Counted from the first letter of the stretch, positions 1-7,451 are shown. The stretch is DNA of 10,680 bases from an uncultured Burkholderiales bacterium (GCA_946480465.1 CAMLJY010000129.1:1-10680); one strand, 5' to 3'. The notes: generated from the letters alone by a model not told the origin. A program made the numbers and translations.

Positions 1-404
1 GTGGACCGGTAGAAGTCGATGGCCGGCTGGTTCCAGTCCAGCACGCTCCATTCGAAGCGGCCGCAGCCGCTGTCCACGGCCAGCTGGGCCAGGTGCTGCA
101 GCAGGCGCTTGCCGGCGCCCGCGCCGCGGCGGGACGGCGAGATGTACAGGTCTTCCAGGTACAGGCCGCGGCGGGCCAGCCAGGTGGAGTAGCTGAAGAA
201 GTACACGGCATAGCCGGTGGGCTCGCCGTCCAGCTCGCAGATCAGGGCGCGCGCGGGGGAGTCGGGCGCGAACAGGCTGGCCGCGATCGTCTCGACCGTG
301 GCGGCCACCTGGTCCTCCGCCCGCTCGTAGACGGCCAGCTCGGTGATGAAGCGCAGGATCAGGGCGCAGTCCTGGACTCGGGCGGGGCGGATGGTGATGC
401 TCAT
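1..404 (-). CDS. GNAT N-acetyltransferase, spermidine/spermine (SSAT)-like, partial
   Basis: The gene reads leftward from an ATG at 404 and is still open at the left edge, so the C-terminus is missing; about 134 residues are visible. It starts MSITIRPARVQDC, a typical GNAT beginning. Residues 82-88 (YLEDLYI) form the core strand. Residues 92-98 (RRGAGAG) match the R-x-x-G-x-G/A pyrophosphate loop that binds acetyl-CoA, and residues 124-132 (WNQPAIDFY) match the conserved W-N-x-x-A-I-x-F-Y segment. The order YLED...RRGxGxG...WN.PAI.FY is that of the diamine/thialysine acetyltransferase (SSAT) branch, so a small polyamine or amine substrate is likely; that is family inference. No clear Shine-Dalgarno is seen. 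It is divergent from the LysR gene, across a gap of about 115 bp, and may be its target. Confidence 0.85.
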   Translation of the reverse strand, partial: MSITIRPARVQDCALILRFITELAVYERAEDQVAATVETIAASLFAPDSPARALICELDGEPTGYAVYFFSYSTWLARRGLYLEDLYISPSRRGAGAGKRLLQHLAQLAVDSGCGRFEWSVLDWNQPAIDFYRS

Positions 405-437
405 GCAGGCGTGGTGATGGAGAGGTCGATGGAGAAC

Positions 438-457
438 GGCAGCGGTGCCACCGTGCC
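438..457. promoter_or_regulatory. Interrupted dyad between divergent GNAT and LysR genes
   Basis: The gap between the divergent starts contains CGGTG (443-447) and CACCG (449-453) around a single central C. It is extended, after interruptions, by GGC at 438-440 and GCC at 455-457. A dyad between a LysR gene and its divergent neighbour is where such regulators usually bind. The match to the T-N11-A LysR box is not clear, so the role is inference. If the LysR protein starts at 482 the site is 25 bp upstream; if at 521 it is 64 bp upstream. Confidence 0.25.
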
Positions 458-520
458 GCGCATCCTAGGCAACGGCCCAGAATGCAGGAAGTGAAGTTCC
501 TTCAGCGGCAGCTGCAGTCC

Positions 521-1453
521 ATGCATTCCGTCCTCCGCCAGCTCGATCTCAACCTGCTGCTCACCTTCGAGGCGCTGTTCCGCCTGGGCTCGGTCACCGC
601 GGCCGCGGCCGAGCTGGCGATGAGCCCTTCGGCCGTCAGCCACGCGCTGTCGCGGCTGCGTGCCGCGCTCGGGGACGAGTTGTTCGTGCGCGCCGGCAAT
701 GCGATGCAGCCGACCGCCCATGCCGAGCGCCTGGCCGAGCCGGTGGCCGCGGCGCTGGACCTGCTGGGACGCGGGCTGGACCAGGCGCGCGGCTTCGATC
801 CCGCGCGCAGCCGCCGCACCTACGTGCTGGGCGCCACCGACTACTCCGCCTTTGCGGTGCTGCCCCACTTCGTCGCGCGCATGCAGGAACTGGCGCCGCA
901 GCTGCGCTTCCGCGTCGTGCACTCACGCGCGCGCGATGCGGCCGAGGAACTGGCCAGCGGACAGCTCGACCTGGCCTTGGGTTATGCCGAGGACGCCACC
1001 GAGAGCTCGCCCGGCATCGAGCACTTCGACCTGCTGGTGGACCACTACGTCGTCATCGCCAGCCGCCGGCATCCCAGCATCCGCGCACGGCTGAGCCTGG
1101 CGCAGTACCTGGCGCAGCGGCACGTGGTGGTGACGCCGTGGAACGAGGCCAGCGGCTCGATCGACAAGGTGCTCGCCCGCCAGGGGCTGCAGCGCAACGT
1201 GGCGGTGCAGCTGCCCTCGGTGCTGGCGGCGCCCTTCATCGTGGCGAACTCGGCGCTGCTGATGACCGTGCCGCGCCATGCCGCGCGCGTGCTGCAGCAG
1301 GCGGCGGCCATCCGGAGTTTTCCGGCGCCGTTCGCCGTGCCGGACTACACGCTGCGCGGCTACCAGCACGTGAAGCACAGCCGCAGCCGCGCGCATGCGT
1401 GGCTGCGCGAGCAGTTGCTGGGGGTCATTCCGCAGCTGCTCGGCCACCCGTGA
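521..1453 (+). CDS. LysR-family transcriptional regulator
   Basis: The protein has 310 residues from the ATG at 521, a usual LysR length. The N-terminus carries the winged helix-turn-helix: LRQLDLNLLLTFEALF at residues 5-20, then SVTAAAAELAMSPSAVSHAL near 24-43, then the LysR wing with SRLR and GDELFVR. The rest, about residues 90-310, is the periplasmic-binding-protein-like effector domain; its ligand cannot be read from sequence. An in-frame ATG at 482 would add 13 residues. I prefer 521 because family members usually begin a few residues before the LRQLDLNLL segment, but neither start has a convincing ribosome-binding site. The gene is divergent from the GNAT acetyltransferase and convergent with the 494-residue membrane protein. 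Between those two stops lies only a short GCGGC-ATA-GCCGC hairpin with no T-tract. Confidence 0.93.
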   Translation: MHSVLRQLDLNLLLTFEALFRLGSVTAAAAELAMSPSAVSHALSRLRAALGDELFVRAGNAMQPTAHAERLAEPVAAALDLLGRGLDQARGFDPARSRRTYVLGATDYSAFAVLPHFVARMQELAPQLRFRVVHSRARDAAEELASGQLDLALGYAEDATESSPGIEHFDLLVDHYVVIASRRHPSIRARLSLAQYLAQRHVVVTPWNEASGSIDKVLARQGLQRNVAVQLPSVLAAPFIVANSALLMTVPRHAARVLQQAAAIRSFPAPFAVPDYTLRGYQHVKHSRSRAHAWLREQLLGVIPQLLGHP

Positions 1454-1516
1454 CCTTTCGCCTTCCTCATCGCGGCATAGCCGCTCTGACTTGAGCCGCG
1501 CCCCGTTGCTGGGTCT

Positions 1517-3001
1517 TCAACGCGAGTCCAAGGGTTCGGAGCAATCGCGCAGCCGGCTGAGCCATGGCCTTCCAAAGTAGCCGGGGTAGACCTCCGCGCA
1601 CATTTCGGCTCCGATGCGCACGTTCCTGTGTCCCTGCACGCTGGTCGAAATGGGGCGCATGTCCGACACCCCGAGCATGGGCGAAATGGTCAATGACGTT
1701 CGGTGGCGATCGCTTGTGTACCTCGCTGCCTTGCCTTCCACCTTCCAGTGGTTCACACCGGAGACGCGCCCGCGGAACTGCGCCAGAGGCGGTCCCTCGT
1801 CTGCCACCATATTGAGCGTATCCAGCATCATCGCCGTGCCCCACACCGCGAACGTGAACACCAGGGTGGACGCCAGCCACATCCACGGTGCGGCGCTGCG
1901 TAGAAACTCCTGCCTTGTCCACGCGGCCATTCGAATCAGCGGCACACACACCGCGACCCACGCGCCATAGGCGGCGAGACCGTGCCACACCGTGAGCTCG
2001 CTCGCGAACGACCGCAGCAACACCCACTCCTGGCCGTGCAGCTGAAAGTCGCCCAAGAAGAAGGCGGTGTGGACGAGCGCAGCGCCCATCGCAGGGGCCA
2101 CACCAACGACGTACAGCATCCCCTTGCTGATGGCGCGCCCCACTTCAGGCCAGGCGGGCACGGGGGCGGCGGCCAGGTCGATGTGTCGAACCGGCCCGAG
2201 ACGCCGCCAAGCCTCGGCCGGCAGCGTCGAAACAGGATTCACGCGCAGGCTCAGCACCAGCGAGCAGGCTCGGAAGACGGTGAACAACACGAACACCGGC
2301 CACAGCAGATGGCTCCACGCCATCGACACGGGGCGTTCGACCCAGGCGCGGCGATAGCCACTGGGCGAGAGTGCATCGCGCAAGCGGCCGATCAACCCAG
2401 GGGCATCGACGTGGATCTGCCGGACGTCAGCGGCGGACAACGGCAAGTCACCCTTGAGTCCGTAACCCTTGATCGCCAGCCACAGCTCCCTGTGCCGGTC
2501 TTTCCACACGCCGAGGCGAACCTGCTGGTCACCGCACTCCATGACCAGTTCGCTCTCTAATCGATCCGCAGGGCCCTCCGGGCAGTACGTGTAGCCGTAT
2601 GCCAGAGACACCTCGACCTCTTCCCTGCCCGGATCGATCGAGACCACGCAGCCGCGACGGCGATCGATCAGCACCACCCTGCCCTCGCATTCGCGGGTTT
2701 CCCATTGCCAGGCCCAGCGCCACACGGCCACGCCCGCCCATGCGCCGCAGCCGATCACGAACGCGCCGGTGAACCAGTCAGCCTCGAACAAGGCCGTAAG
2801 GCCGACGGCCGCAGCGGCAATCAGCAAGCTCGCCCATAGGGCGGCGTGAAAGGCGCATCCGCGGAGTTGCTCCCGATCGGCGTCGGCATGGAGTCGCAGC
2901 CCATGCTCGTGGACCGAGGCGATCCGACCCTGGAAATCGGGCTCGCCGGGCACGAACCGGCCCGGGGTGTGGCGCACCCCTTCAGCGGCTGATGCGCGCA
3001 T
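1517..3001 (-). CDS. Hypothetical multi-pass membrane protein (494 aa)
   Basis: I do not recognise the family. The protein has six likely membrane segments, near residues 49-71, 76-98, 226-248, 293-316, 338-360 and 372-394. A soluble domain of about 125 residues (100-225) follows the first two; it begins with a beta-rich stretch RVVLIDRRRGCVVSID. After the last segment comes a domain of about 100 residues (395-494) with GRVSG, ISTSVQGHRNVRIG and CAEVYPGYFGRPW, and cysteines at 468 and 487 that could pair if it lies outside the cytoplasm. The ATG at 3001 lies 34 bp behind the cysE stop on the same strand, so read-through from cysE is possible; no strong Shine-Dalgarno is seen. The DNA looks less GC-extreme than cysE or the ATP-grasp gene, which may mean later acquisition. 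The long uninterrupted frame, plausible membrane topology and C-terminal conservation-like motifs favour a real gene. Confidence 0.8.
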   Translation of the reverse strand: MRASAAEGVRHTPGRFVPGEPDFQGRIASVHEHGLRLHADADREQLRGCAFHAALWASLLIAAAAVGLTALFEADWFTGAFVIGCGAWAGVAVWRWAWQWETRECEGRVVLIDRRRGCVVSIDPGREEVEVSLAYGYTYCPEGPADRLESELVMECGDQQVRLGVWKDRHRELWLAIKGYGLKGDLPLSAADVRQIHVDAPGLIGRLRDALSPSGYRRAWVERPVSMAWSHLLWPVFVLFTVFRACSLVLSLRVNPVSTLPAEAWRRLGPVRHIDLAAAPVPAWPEVGRAISKGMLYVVGVAPAMGAALVHTAFFLGDFQLHGQEWVLLRSFASELTVWHGLAAYGAWVAVCVPLIRMAAWTRQEFLRSAAPWMWLASTLVFTFAVWGTAMMLDTLNMVADEGPPLAQFRGRVSGVNHWKVEGKAARYTSDRHRTSLTISPMLGVSDMRPISTSVQGHRNVRIGAEMCAEVYPGYFGRPWLSRLRDCSEPLDSR

Positions 3002-3035
3002 CAGCGCGTGGGCGAGGCAGGCACGCGGACCCGCC

Positions 3036-3815
3036 TTACTTCACCAGCCGGTTCAGCCCCTCCGCATCGAACTGCTCGGTGCGGTGCGCGTCCTGCGGCA
3101 CGCACTCGGCCGCGGGCAGTTCGCGGGCGCCGGACGAGAGCGTCTCGATCGCCTGCCACAGCAGCGCGATCTGGTGTTCGTGGCTCGACGCGTTGTCGAT
3201 CAGGCCCTTCATGGCCTGCGCGACGGGATCGTCGCCCTGCGTGACGCCGTAGGCCGAGAAGCCCATCTTCGCGGCGGCTTCCTCGCGCGCGGCATCGGCC
3301 GACTTCTGCACGATGCGCGCCGGGATGCCGACCGCCGTGGCGCCCGCGGGCACCGCCTGCAGCAGCACGGCGTTGGAGCCGACGCGTGCGCCGTCGCCCA
3401 CCGTGAAGCCGCCCAGCACCTTGGCGCCGGCGCTGACGATGACGCCGCGGCCCAGCGTGGGGTGGCGCTTGGCACCCTTGGCGAGCGAGGTGCCGCCCAG
3501 GGTCACGCCCTGGTAGATCGTGCATTCGTCGCCGACCTCGGCCGTCTCGCCGATGACGACGCCCATGCCGTGGTCGATGAAGACGCGGCGGCCGATCTTG
3601 GCGCCGGGGTGGATCTCGATGCCGCTGAAGAAGCGGCCCAGGTGGGACAGGAAGCGTCCGGTCCACTTGAAGCCCGCGTTCCACGCCCGGTGCGCCAGGC
3701 GGTGCCAGATCAGCGCATGCAGGCCCGGGTAACAGGTGAGCACCTCCCAGGTCGAGCGCGCGGCGGGGTCGCGCTCACGGATGCAGGCGATGTCTTCACG
3801 GAGGCGGTTGAACAT
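3036..3815 (-). CDS. cysE: Serine O-acetyltransferase
   Basis: This enzyme transfers acetyl from acetyl-CoA to L-serine, giving O-acetylserine for cysteine synthesis in the cytoplasm. The 259-residue protein starts [20 protein letters not shown] and has the short N-terminal helical part (about 1-65) of the non-enteric CysE group. A left-handed parallel beta-helix of hexapeptide repeats follows, about residues 66-170 ([18 protein letters not shown] onward). The catalytic pair expected for the family is present: D81-H82 in [13 protein letters not shown] and H118 in [24 protein letters not shown] closes the helix. Residues about 171-259 form a C-terminal extension, longer than the short tail of Escherichia coli CysE and without a motif I can name. 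ATG 3815 is chosen because upstream in-frame sequence shows no family similarity. The ATP-grasp gene diverges from it, and the membrane protein follows 34 bp downstream. Confidence 0.96.
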   Translation of the reverse strand: MFNRLREDIACIRERDPAARSTWEVLTCYPGLHALIWHRLAHRAWNAGFKWTGRFLSHLGRFFSGIEIHPGAKIGRRVFIDHGMGVVIGETAEVGDECTIYQGVTLGGTSLAKGAKRHPTLGRGVIVSAGAKVLGGFTVGDGARVGSNAVLLQAVPAGATAVGIPARIVQKSADAAREEAAAKMGFSAYGVTQGDDPVAQAMKGLIDNASSHEHQIALLWQAIETLSSGARELPAAECVPQDAHRTEQFDAEGLNRLVK

Positions 3816-3875
3816 GGCAGGCCCAGGTACAGCGGAAGGCCAGTGTATCGAGGGCGATTCCCCCTTGCCGGTCAC

Positions 3876-3881
3876 GATAAT
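3876..3881 (+). promoter_or_regulatory. Possible -10 box for the ATP-grasp gene
   Basis: GATAAT matches the -10 consensus TATAAT at five of six positions and stands out in this GC-rich gap. I see no good -35 box 16-18 bp upstream. If used, transcription would begin near 3888, leaving a leader of about 28 nt before the ATG at 3916 and excluding the ATG at 3880. Confidence 0.25.
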
Positions 3882-3915
3882 GCCGGTCGTCCACCAGCCA
3901 GCCGACACCCCCCGC

Positions 3916-5058
3916 ATGTTCAGCTCCATTTCGCAGGCCGCGCGCGCGTCGGGCCGCTCCACGGCCGCCGTCCTGTTCGAAGCCCTTCGCCTGCGCTTCG
4001 GCCCCGGGCAGCTGGGGCTGGCCGAGTACCTCGACTTCCGCCTGCACGACCAGGACCTGGCGCCGGCGCAGAAGCAGCAGTTCGGCGGCTGGCGCGCGCA
4101 GCGCATGCTGGAAGAGATCCTGATCGACGACTGCTCGCGCTTCCTGTCGCTGGACAAGATCACGATGTACGCGCTGATGCAGAGCTACGGCCTGCCGATT
4201 CCCGCGCTGCGCGCGGTCTACGGCACCCACCGCCCGGGCGCGGTGCCGGCCCTGCAGACACCGCAGGCGCTGGCCGATTTCCTGTCCGATGCGCGCAACC
4301 TGCCCGTCTACGTCAAGCCTTCCTACGGCGCCTATGGCCGCGGCAACACGCTGGTGGTGCAGCGGCAGGGCCAGGACCTGGTGCTGGGCAACGGCGACCG
4401 GGTGCCGCTGCAGGAGTTCTGCGCCTCGCTGCAGACCCGCTCCGGCCTGGGCTGGGTACTGCAGGAGCCGCTGACGCCGGCGCGCGCCATCGCCGAGCAC
4501 TGCGGCGACAAGATCAGCGGCGTGCGGCTGCACACCTTCATGACGCCGTCAGGGCCGAAGCCGGTGAAGGCGATCTGGAAGATGAATGCCGGCACGCGGG
4601 ATTCCGACAACTTCCACCACGGCCAGAGTGGCAACCTGCTGGCGGCGGTGGACCTGGAGACCGGCCGCGTGACGCGCGTGGTGTCCGGCGTCGGCCTCGG
4701 CCAGCAGGTGGACCCGCCGCATCCGGCCACCGGCCATCAGCTGAAGGGCTTCCAGATCCCGCACTGGCACCAGATCCTGCGGGTGACGCTGGACGCGCAC
4801 TGGGCCTTCCCCGGCTTCATCTGCCCGGGCTGGGACGTGGCGGTGTGCGAGGACGGGCCGCGCCTGCTCGAAGTGAACGGCTTCGGCGACATCGACCTGT
4901 CGCAGCACGCCTTCCGCCAGGGCTTCATCGACACCGCCTTCGTCGCACTGATGCGCGAGCGCCGGCTCGACGGGCTGCTGCGCGGCTCGGCCCAGGCCGG
5001 CAAGCGCTCGCCGGAGAACCACCGGCTGGGCGTGCGCAAGTGGCACTGGCGCTGGTAG
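3916..5058 (+). CDS. Sugar-transfer-associated ATP-grasp enzyme
   Basis: The 380-residue protein has ATP-grasp features in order: the nucleotide-binding lysine and glycine-rich loop [13 protein letters not shown], the adenine-side strand [62 protein letters not shown] and GWDVAV. The metal-binding LEVNG follows near the end. The combination SDNF...GG-like...VD...HP.TG...IP.W...GWDVA...EVN is the layout I know for the sugar-transfer-associated ATP-grasp family (PF14397-type). ATP-grasp enzymes join a carboxylate to an amine, thiol or similar group through an acyl-phosphate; the substrate here is unknown, and a role in cell-envelope or exopolysaccharide modification is only inference. Start 3916 ([13 protein letters not shown]) is preferred; an ATG at 3880 is an alternative. 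The gene diverges from cysE and converges on trmJ. No glycosyltransferase lies nearby. Confidence 0.88.
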   Translation: MFSSISQAARASGRSTAAVLFEALRLRFGPGQLGLAEYLDFRLHDQDLAPAQKQQFGGWRAQRMLEEILIDDCSRFLSLDKITMYALMQSYGLPIPALRAVYGTHRPGAVPALQTPQALADFLSDARNLPVYVKPSYGAYGRGNTLVVQRQGQDLVLGNGDRVPLQEFCASLQTRSGLGWVLQEPLTPARAIAEHCGDKISGVRLHTFMTPSGPKPVKAIWKMNAGTRDSDNFHHGQSGNLLAAVDLETGRVTRVVSGVGLGQQVDPPHPATGHQLKGFQIPHWHQILRVTLDAHWAFPGFICPGWDVAVCEDGPRLLEVNGFGDIDLSQHAFRQGFIDTAFVALMRERRLDGLLRGSAQAGKRSPENHRLGVRKWHWRW

Positions 5059-5080
5059 CAGCGCCGCCGGCGCGGCCCAC

Positions 5081-5124
5081 GTCCGCCGCTGTTCCGCCAC
5101 TGTTCCGCCGCTACGTCCGCCGCC
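5081..5124. repeat. Imperfect GTTCCGCCGCT tandem at a convergent gene junction
   Basis: Between the ATP-grasp stop and the trmJ stop, and running into the trmJ 3' end, units close to GT(T)CCGCCRCT follow one another at 5081, 5091, 5102 and 5115. Units are about 10-11 bp with small changes. On the minus strand this is the Gln/Arg-rich end of TrmJ (QQQRRRT) and what follows it. A GCGCCG-C-CGGCGC inverted repeat lies just upstream, at 5061-5073. No clear terminator T-tract is seen. Slippage in GC-rich DNA is the simplest origin. Confidence 0.5.
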
Positions 5125-5869
5125 GCTGCTGCTGCACCGCGCGGGCGATGCCGCGCAGGATGTGCACTTCCTCGCGCGTCAGCTCGGCGCGGTTCAGCAG
5201 CTGCTGCAGCCGCGGCATCAGGCGCTTGGGCGCGGCGGGATCCAGGAAGCCGATCTGCTCCAGCGCGGCCTGCCAGTGCCCGAGCGCGCCGAGGGCCTCG
5301 GGCAGGGTCGCGCGCTCCACGCTGGGCGTGCGCGGCGTGACCGCGAAGCCGCCCAGCGCCTGGCGCCAGTCGTAGGCGATCAGCTGCACCGCCTGCGCCA
5401 GGTTCAGCGAGCCGTAGTCCGGGTGCGTGGGAATGCTCAGGCAGGCGTGGCAGCGCCACACGTCCTCGTTGGCCAGGCCGTAGCGCTCGCTGCCGAAGAC
5501 GAAGGCCACCGGCTGGGCCTCGGCCGCCAGGGCCGGAAAGCGCTCGCGCGGGGCGAAGGTGGGCGGGCCGAAGTCGCGCGGCGTCATCGCCGTGGCGCAG
5601 ACCACCACGATGCCGTCCAGCGCCTCGGCCAGCGTGTCGACGATGCGGGCGCGCGTCAGCACGTCCGCGGCGCCGCTGGCCATCGCCACGGTGTCCTCGT
5701 GGCTCAGCACGTCGGCAAAGCGCGGCTGCACCAGCACCAACTCGCTGAAGCCCATCACCTTGATGGCGCGCGCGGCGGCGCCCACGTTGCCGGGATGGCT
5801 GGTGTGCATCAGCACGAAACGGGTCGTGGGCACGTGGGGAACGGAGGGGTCGGGGGATTCGGCGGGCAT
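5111..5869 (-). CDS. trmJ: tRNA (cytidine/uridine-2'-O-)-methyltransferase TrmJ
   Basis: TrmJ uses S-adenosylmethionine to methylate the ribose 2'-OH of nucleotide 32 in several tRNAs. The 252-residue protein has the SPOUT trefoil-knot motifs of the family. Motif 1 is HPGNVGAAARAIKVMGF (25-41), including the catalytic-type arginine at 34. Motif 2 is FGSERYGLANED (125-136). The knot motif SIPTHPDYGSLNLAQAV spans 145-161, where proline and the NLAQAV stretch bind the cofactor. The C-terminal part, about 185-252, is the helical extension typical of TrmJ, ending in a Gln/Arg-rich QQQRRRT. The N-terminus has about 17 residues before the first core strand (RFVLMHTSHPG), slightly longer than in E. 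coli. The ATG at 5869 is taken as start; no strong Shine-Dalgarno is visible. The gene diverges from suhB across 164 bp, an arrangement I associate with Comamonadaceae and relatives. Confidence 0.95.
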   Translation of the reverse strand: MPAESPDPSVPHVPTTRFVLMHTSHPGNVGAAARAIKVMGFSELVLVQPRFADVLSHEDTVAMASGAADVLTRARIVDTLAEALDGIVVVCATAMTPRDFGPPTFAPRERFPALAAEAQPVAFVFGSERYGLANEDVWRCHACLSIPTHPDYGSLNLAQAVQLIAYDWRQALGGFAVTPRTPSVERATLPEALGALGHWQAALEQIGFLDPAAPKRLMPRLQQLLNRAELTREEVHILRGIARAVQQQRRRT

Positions 5870-5910
5870 CGGTCACATCGGGCGCGGGACAGGAGCGGCG
5901 CTTGCCTGGC

Positions 5911-5916
5911 TAAAAT
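5911..5916 (+). promoter_or_regulatory. Probable -10 box of the suhB promoter
   Basis: TAAAAT matches five of six positions of the -10 consensus and is preceded by TGGC. It is the only AT-rich hexamer in the trmJ-suhB gap. A -35 match at the usual distance is weak. A start near 5923 would give a leader of about 110 nt before suhB. That leader contains a CGCCCC/GGGGCG hairpin (5990-6006) about 27 nt before the start codon. Confidence 0.4.
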
Positions 5917-6033
5917 CGCCCGCTTCGCCGCGGCAGCCATTGTCGCCAGGCGCCCGCTCTTTCCCTCCGCCGCCCCTTTCCGTGCCCCACGCCCCCTGGC
6001 GGGGCGCGCACACGATCTTCCAGGACCCGCCCC

Positions 6034-7218
6034 ATGTCGCAATCGCTGCACCCGATGCTCAACATCGCCATCAAGGCCGCGCGCGCCGCGGGGGCGATCA
6101 TCAACCGCGGCTCGCAGGACCTGGACATCCTGAAGATCTCCCACAAGGGGCCCAACGACTTCGTCAGCGAGGTCGACCAGGCGGCCGAGGCCGCCATCAT
6201 CGAGATCCTGCTCGGGGCCTACCCGCAGCACGGCATCCTGGCCGAAGAATCCGGCCGCCAGCACGGCGCCAAGCACAGCGAATTCGTCTGGATCATCGAT
6301 CCGCTGGACGGCACCACCAACTTCCTGCACGGCTTCCCGGTCTACGCCGTCTCCATCGCGCTGGCGCACCGCGGCCAGGTGCAGCAGGCGGTGGTGTACG
6401 ACCCGACGCGCAACGACCTCTTCTACGCCTCGCGCGGGCGCGGGGCCTACCTGAACGACCGGCGCCTGCGCGTCAGCAAGCGCACGCGGCTGTCCGACGC
6501 GCTGGTCGGCACCGGCTTTCCCTTCCGCCGCGGCGACAGCTTCCAGCGCTACGTGAAGATGTTCGAGGCGGTGATGCAGAACTGCGCCGGCATCCGCCGC
6601 CCGGGCGCGGCCGCTCTCGATCTGTGTTATGTCGCCGCCGGCTGGTACGACGGCTTCTTCGAGACCGGCCTCAACCCCTGGGACATGGCGGCCGGCTCGC
6701 TGATGATCACCGAGGCCGGCGGCCTGGTCGGCAACTTCACCGGCGAGTCCGATTTCCTGTACCAGCGCGAAGTCGTGGCCGGCAATCCCAAGGTCTACGC
6801 GCAGCTGGTGACGCTGCTGGCGCCGCACACCCGCGCCATCAAGTCCGACGAAGCGAGCGAGGCCGCCAGCGCCCCCGCGGAGGGCTCGGACGTCGTCGTC
6901 GCCGCCCTGGCCGCGGCGCAGCAGGCGGCCGCCGGCACCCCGGCGGCCGACGCGTCCGTCCCCGCCGCGGAAGCGCCGCCGCGCGAACGCAAGCCGGTGC
7001 GCATCCGCAAGATCGCTGCGCCGGCGGACGATGGCGCCGCGCCGGCCGGCGACGGGACCGCCCCGCCGGCCCGGCCCGCGCGCCCCGGCGAGGCGCCATC
7101 CCACGCCAAGGCCCCGCGCGGCCCGGCCCCGGCACGCCGCGGCCCGCCATCGCAACGCAGCGGCGGCGGCCATGCCGCGCCCCCGATCCGGCGCGGCCCG
7201 CCGAAGCCGCGCGGCTGA
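6034..7218 (+). CDS. suhB: SuhB, inositol-1-monophosphatase family, with long C-terminal tail
   Basis: Residues 1 to about 268 form a complete, Mg-dependent inositol-monophosphatase fold. The metal ligands expected for the family are present: E71 in GILAEES, D89 and D92 in [17 protein letters not shown], and D217 in [17 protein letters not shown]. In E. coli SuhB also joins the Nus/ribosomal-protein complex for rRNA antitermination and binds RNA polymerase; the same role is likely here by homology. The protein is 394 residues, against about 267 for E. coli SuhB. The extra 125 residues are low-complexity: an acidic/Ala linker ([16 protein letters not shown], 271-286), an Ala-rich stretch, a basic patch ([11 protein letters not shown], 317-327), then a Pro/Gly/Arg-rich end with repeated RRGPP. 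ATG 6034 follows a weak AGGA. Codon use stays open and uniform into the tail, so no frameshift is apparent. Confidence 0.95.
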   Translation: MSQSLHPMLNIAIKAARAAGAIINRGSQDLDILKISHKGPNDFVSEVDQAAEAAIIEILLGAYPQHGILAEESGRQHGAKHSEFVWIIDPLDGTTNFLHGFPVYAVSIALAHRGQVQQAVVYDPTRNDLFYASRGRGAYLNDRRLRVSKRTRLSDALVGTGFPFRRGDSFQRYVKMFEAVMQNCAGIRRPGAAALDLCYVAAGWYDGFFETGLNPWDMAAGSLMITEAGGLVGNFTGESDFLYQREVVAGNPKVYAQLVTLLAPHTRAIKSDEASEAASAPAEGSDVVVAALAAAQQAAAGTPAADASVPAAEAPPRERKPVRIRKIAAPADDGAAPAGDGTAPPARPARPGEAPSHAKAPRGPAPARRGPPSQRSGGGHAAPPIRRGPPKPRG

Positions 7219-7393
7219 GAGCCCGTGAAGCGTTCCGCAACGCCCGCTCGTGCGCCCCAGACGGCGCCGCTCGTCGCTGCAAAGCGCTGATGTCGCTGCA
7301 AAGCGCTGATGGGGGAACGGCCACATCTTCGGCTTCGCACCTGCCCCCCGTCTGGGACACCCGCTCGGACGCGGCGGAATACTTCACAGGCTC
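7219..7393. repeat. 175-bp element with 46-bp imperfect inverted ends
   Basis: Positions 7219-7264, read forward, match the reverse complement of 7348-7393 without gaps at about 35 of 46 positions by manual alignment. The shared blocks are GAGCC-x-GTGAAG, TTCCGC and CCCAGACGG. The ends enclose about 83 bp that holds two tandem 19-mers and the segment CCACATCTTCGGCTTCGCAC. The element begins on the base after the suhB stop codon. Both strands are open for long stretches, but the frames look like GC-skew shadows. It could be a dispersed intergenic repeat, a MITE-like element without a transposase, or a large snap-back structure in the suhB 3' end. No target-site duplication is obvious. Confidence 0.65.
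7273..7310 (+). repeat. Two exact tandem 19-mers with GCAA-loop mini-hairpins
   Basis: GTCGCTGCAAAGCGCTGAT occurs at 7273-7291 and again at 7292-7310 without a mismatch or spacer. Each copy contains CGCT-GCAA-AGCG, a four-base stem closed by a loop of the GNRA type if transcribed. The pair sits in the middle of the inverted-repeat element. With no spacer between the copies it is not a CRISPR array. Confidence 0.95.
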
Positions 7394-7433
7394 CGTGCCG
7401 GCGGCGCCACGGCGCTTGTAGGGACGCTCCGAC

Positions 7434-7451
7434 ACGCGCCGCGCGGCGCGT
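7434..7451. repeat. Perfect 18-bp palindrome
   Basis: ACGCGCCGCGCGGCGCGT equals its own reverse complement. It is flanked on both sides by TCCGAC in direct orientation (7428-7433 and 7451-7456). No T-tract follows, so it is a poor intrinsic terminator. In so GC-rich a region some of the symmetry may be chance. It lies 108 bp upstream of the lipoprotein start and could be a protein-binding site or part of the repeat upstream. Confidence 0.5.

Noticed and set aside
1472..1484. GCGGC-ATA-GCCGC hairpin between convergent stops as an intrinsic terminator
   Set aside because: The stem has only five pairs and no T-tract follows on either strand.
2967..5375. An 802-codon open frame on the plus strand across cysE and the ATP-grasp gene
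   Set aside because: It is an Arg/Ala/Pro/Gly-rich frame produced by high GC. It overlaps three well-supported genes and shows no domain.
7273..7310. A CRISPR-like repeat
   Set aside because: There are only two 19-mers, directly adjacent, with no spacer and no cas genes.
5559..7421. A 620-codon plus-strand frame and a 505-codon minus-strand frame (5809-7326) across suhB
   Set aside because: Both are shadows of suhB and trmJ. Catalytic motifs are found only in the suhB and trmJ frames.
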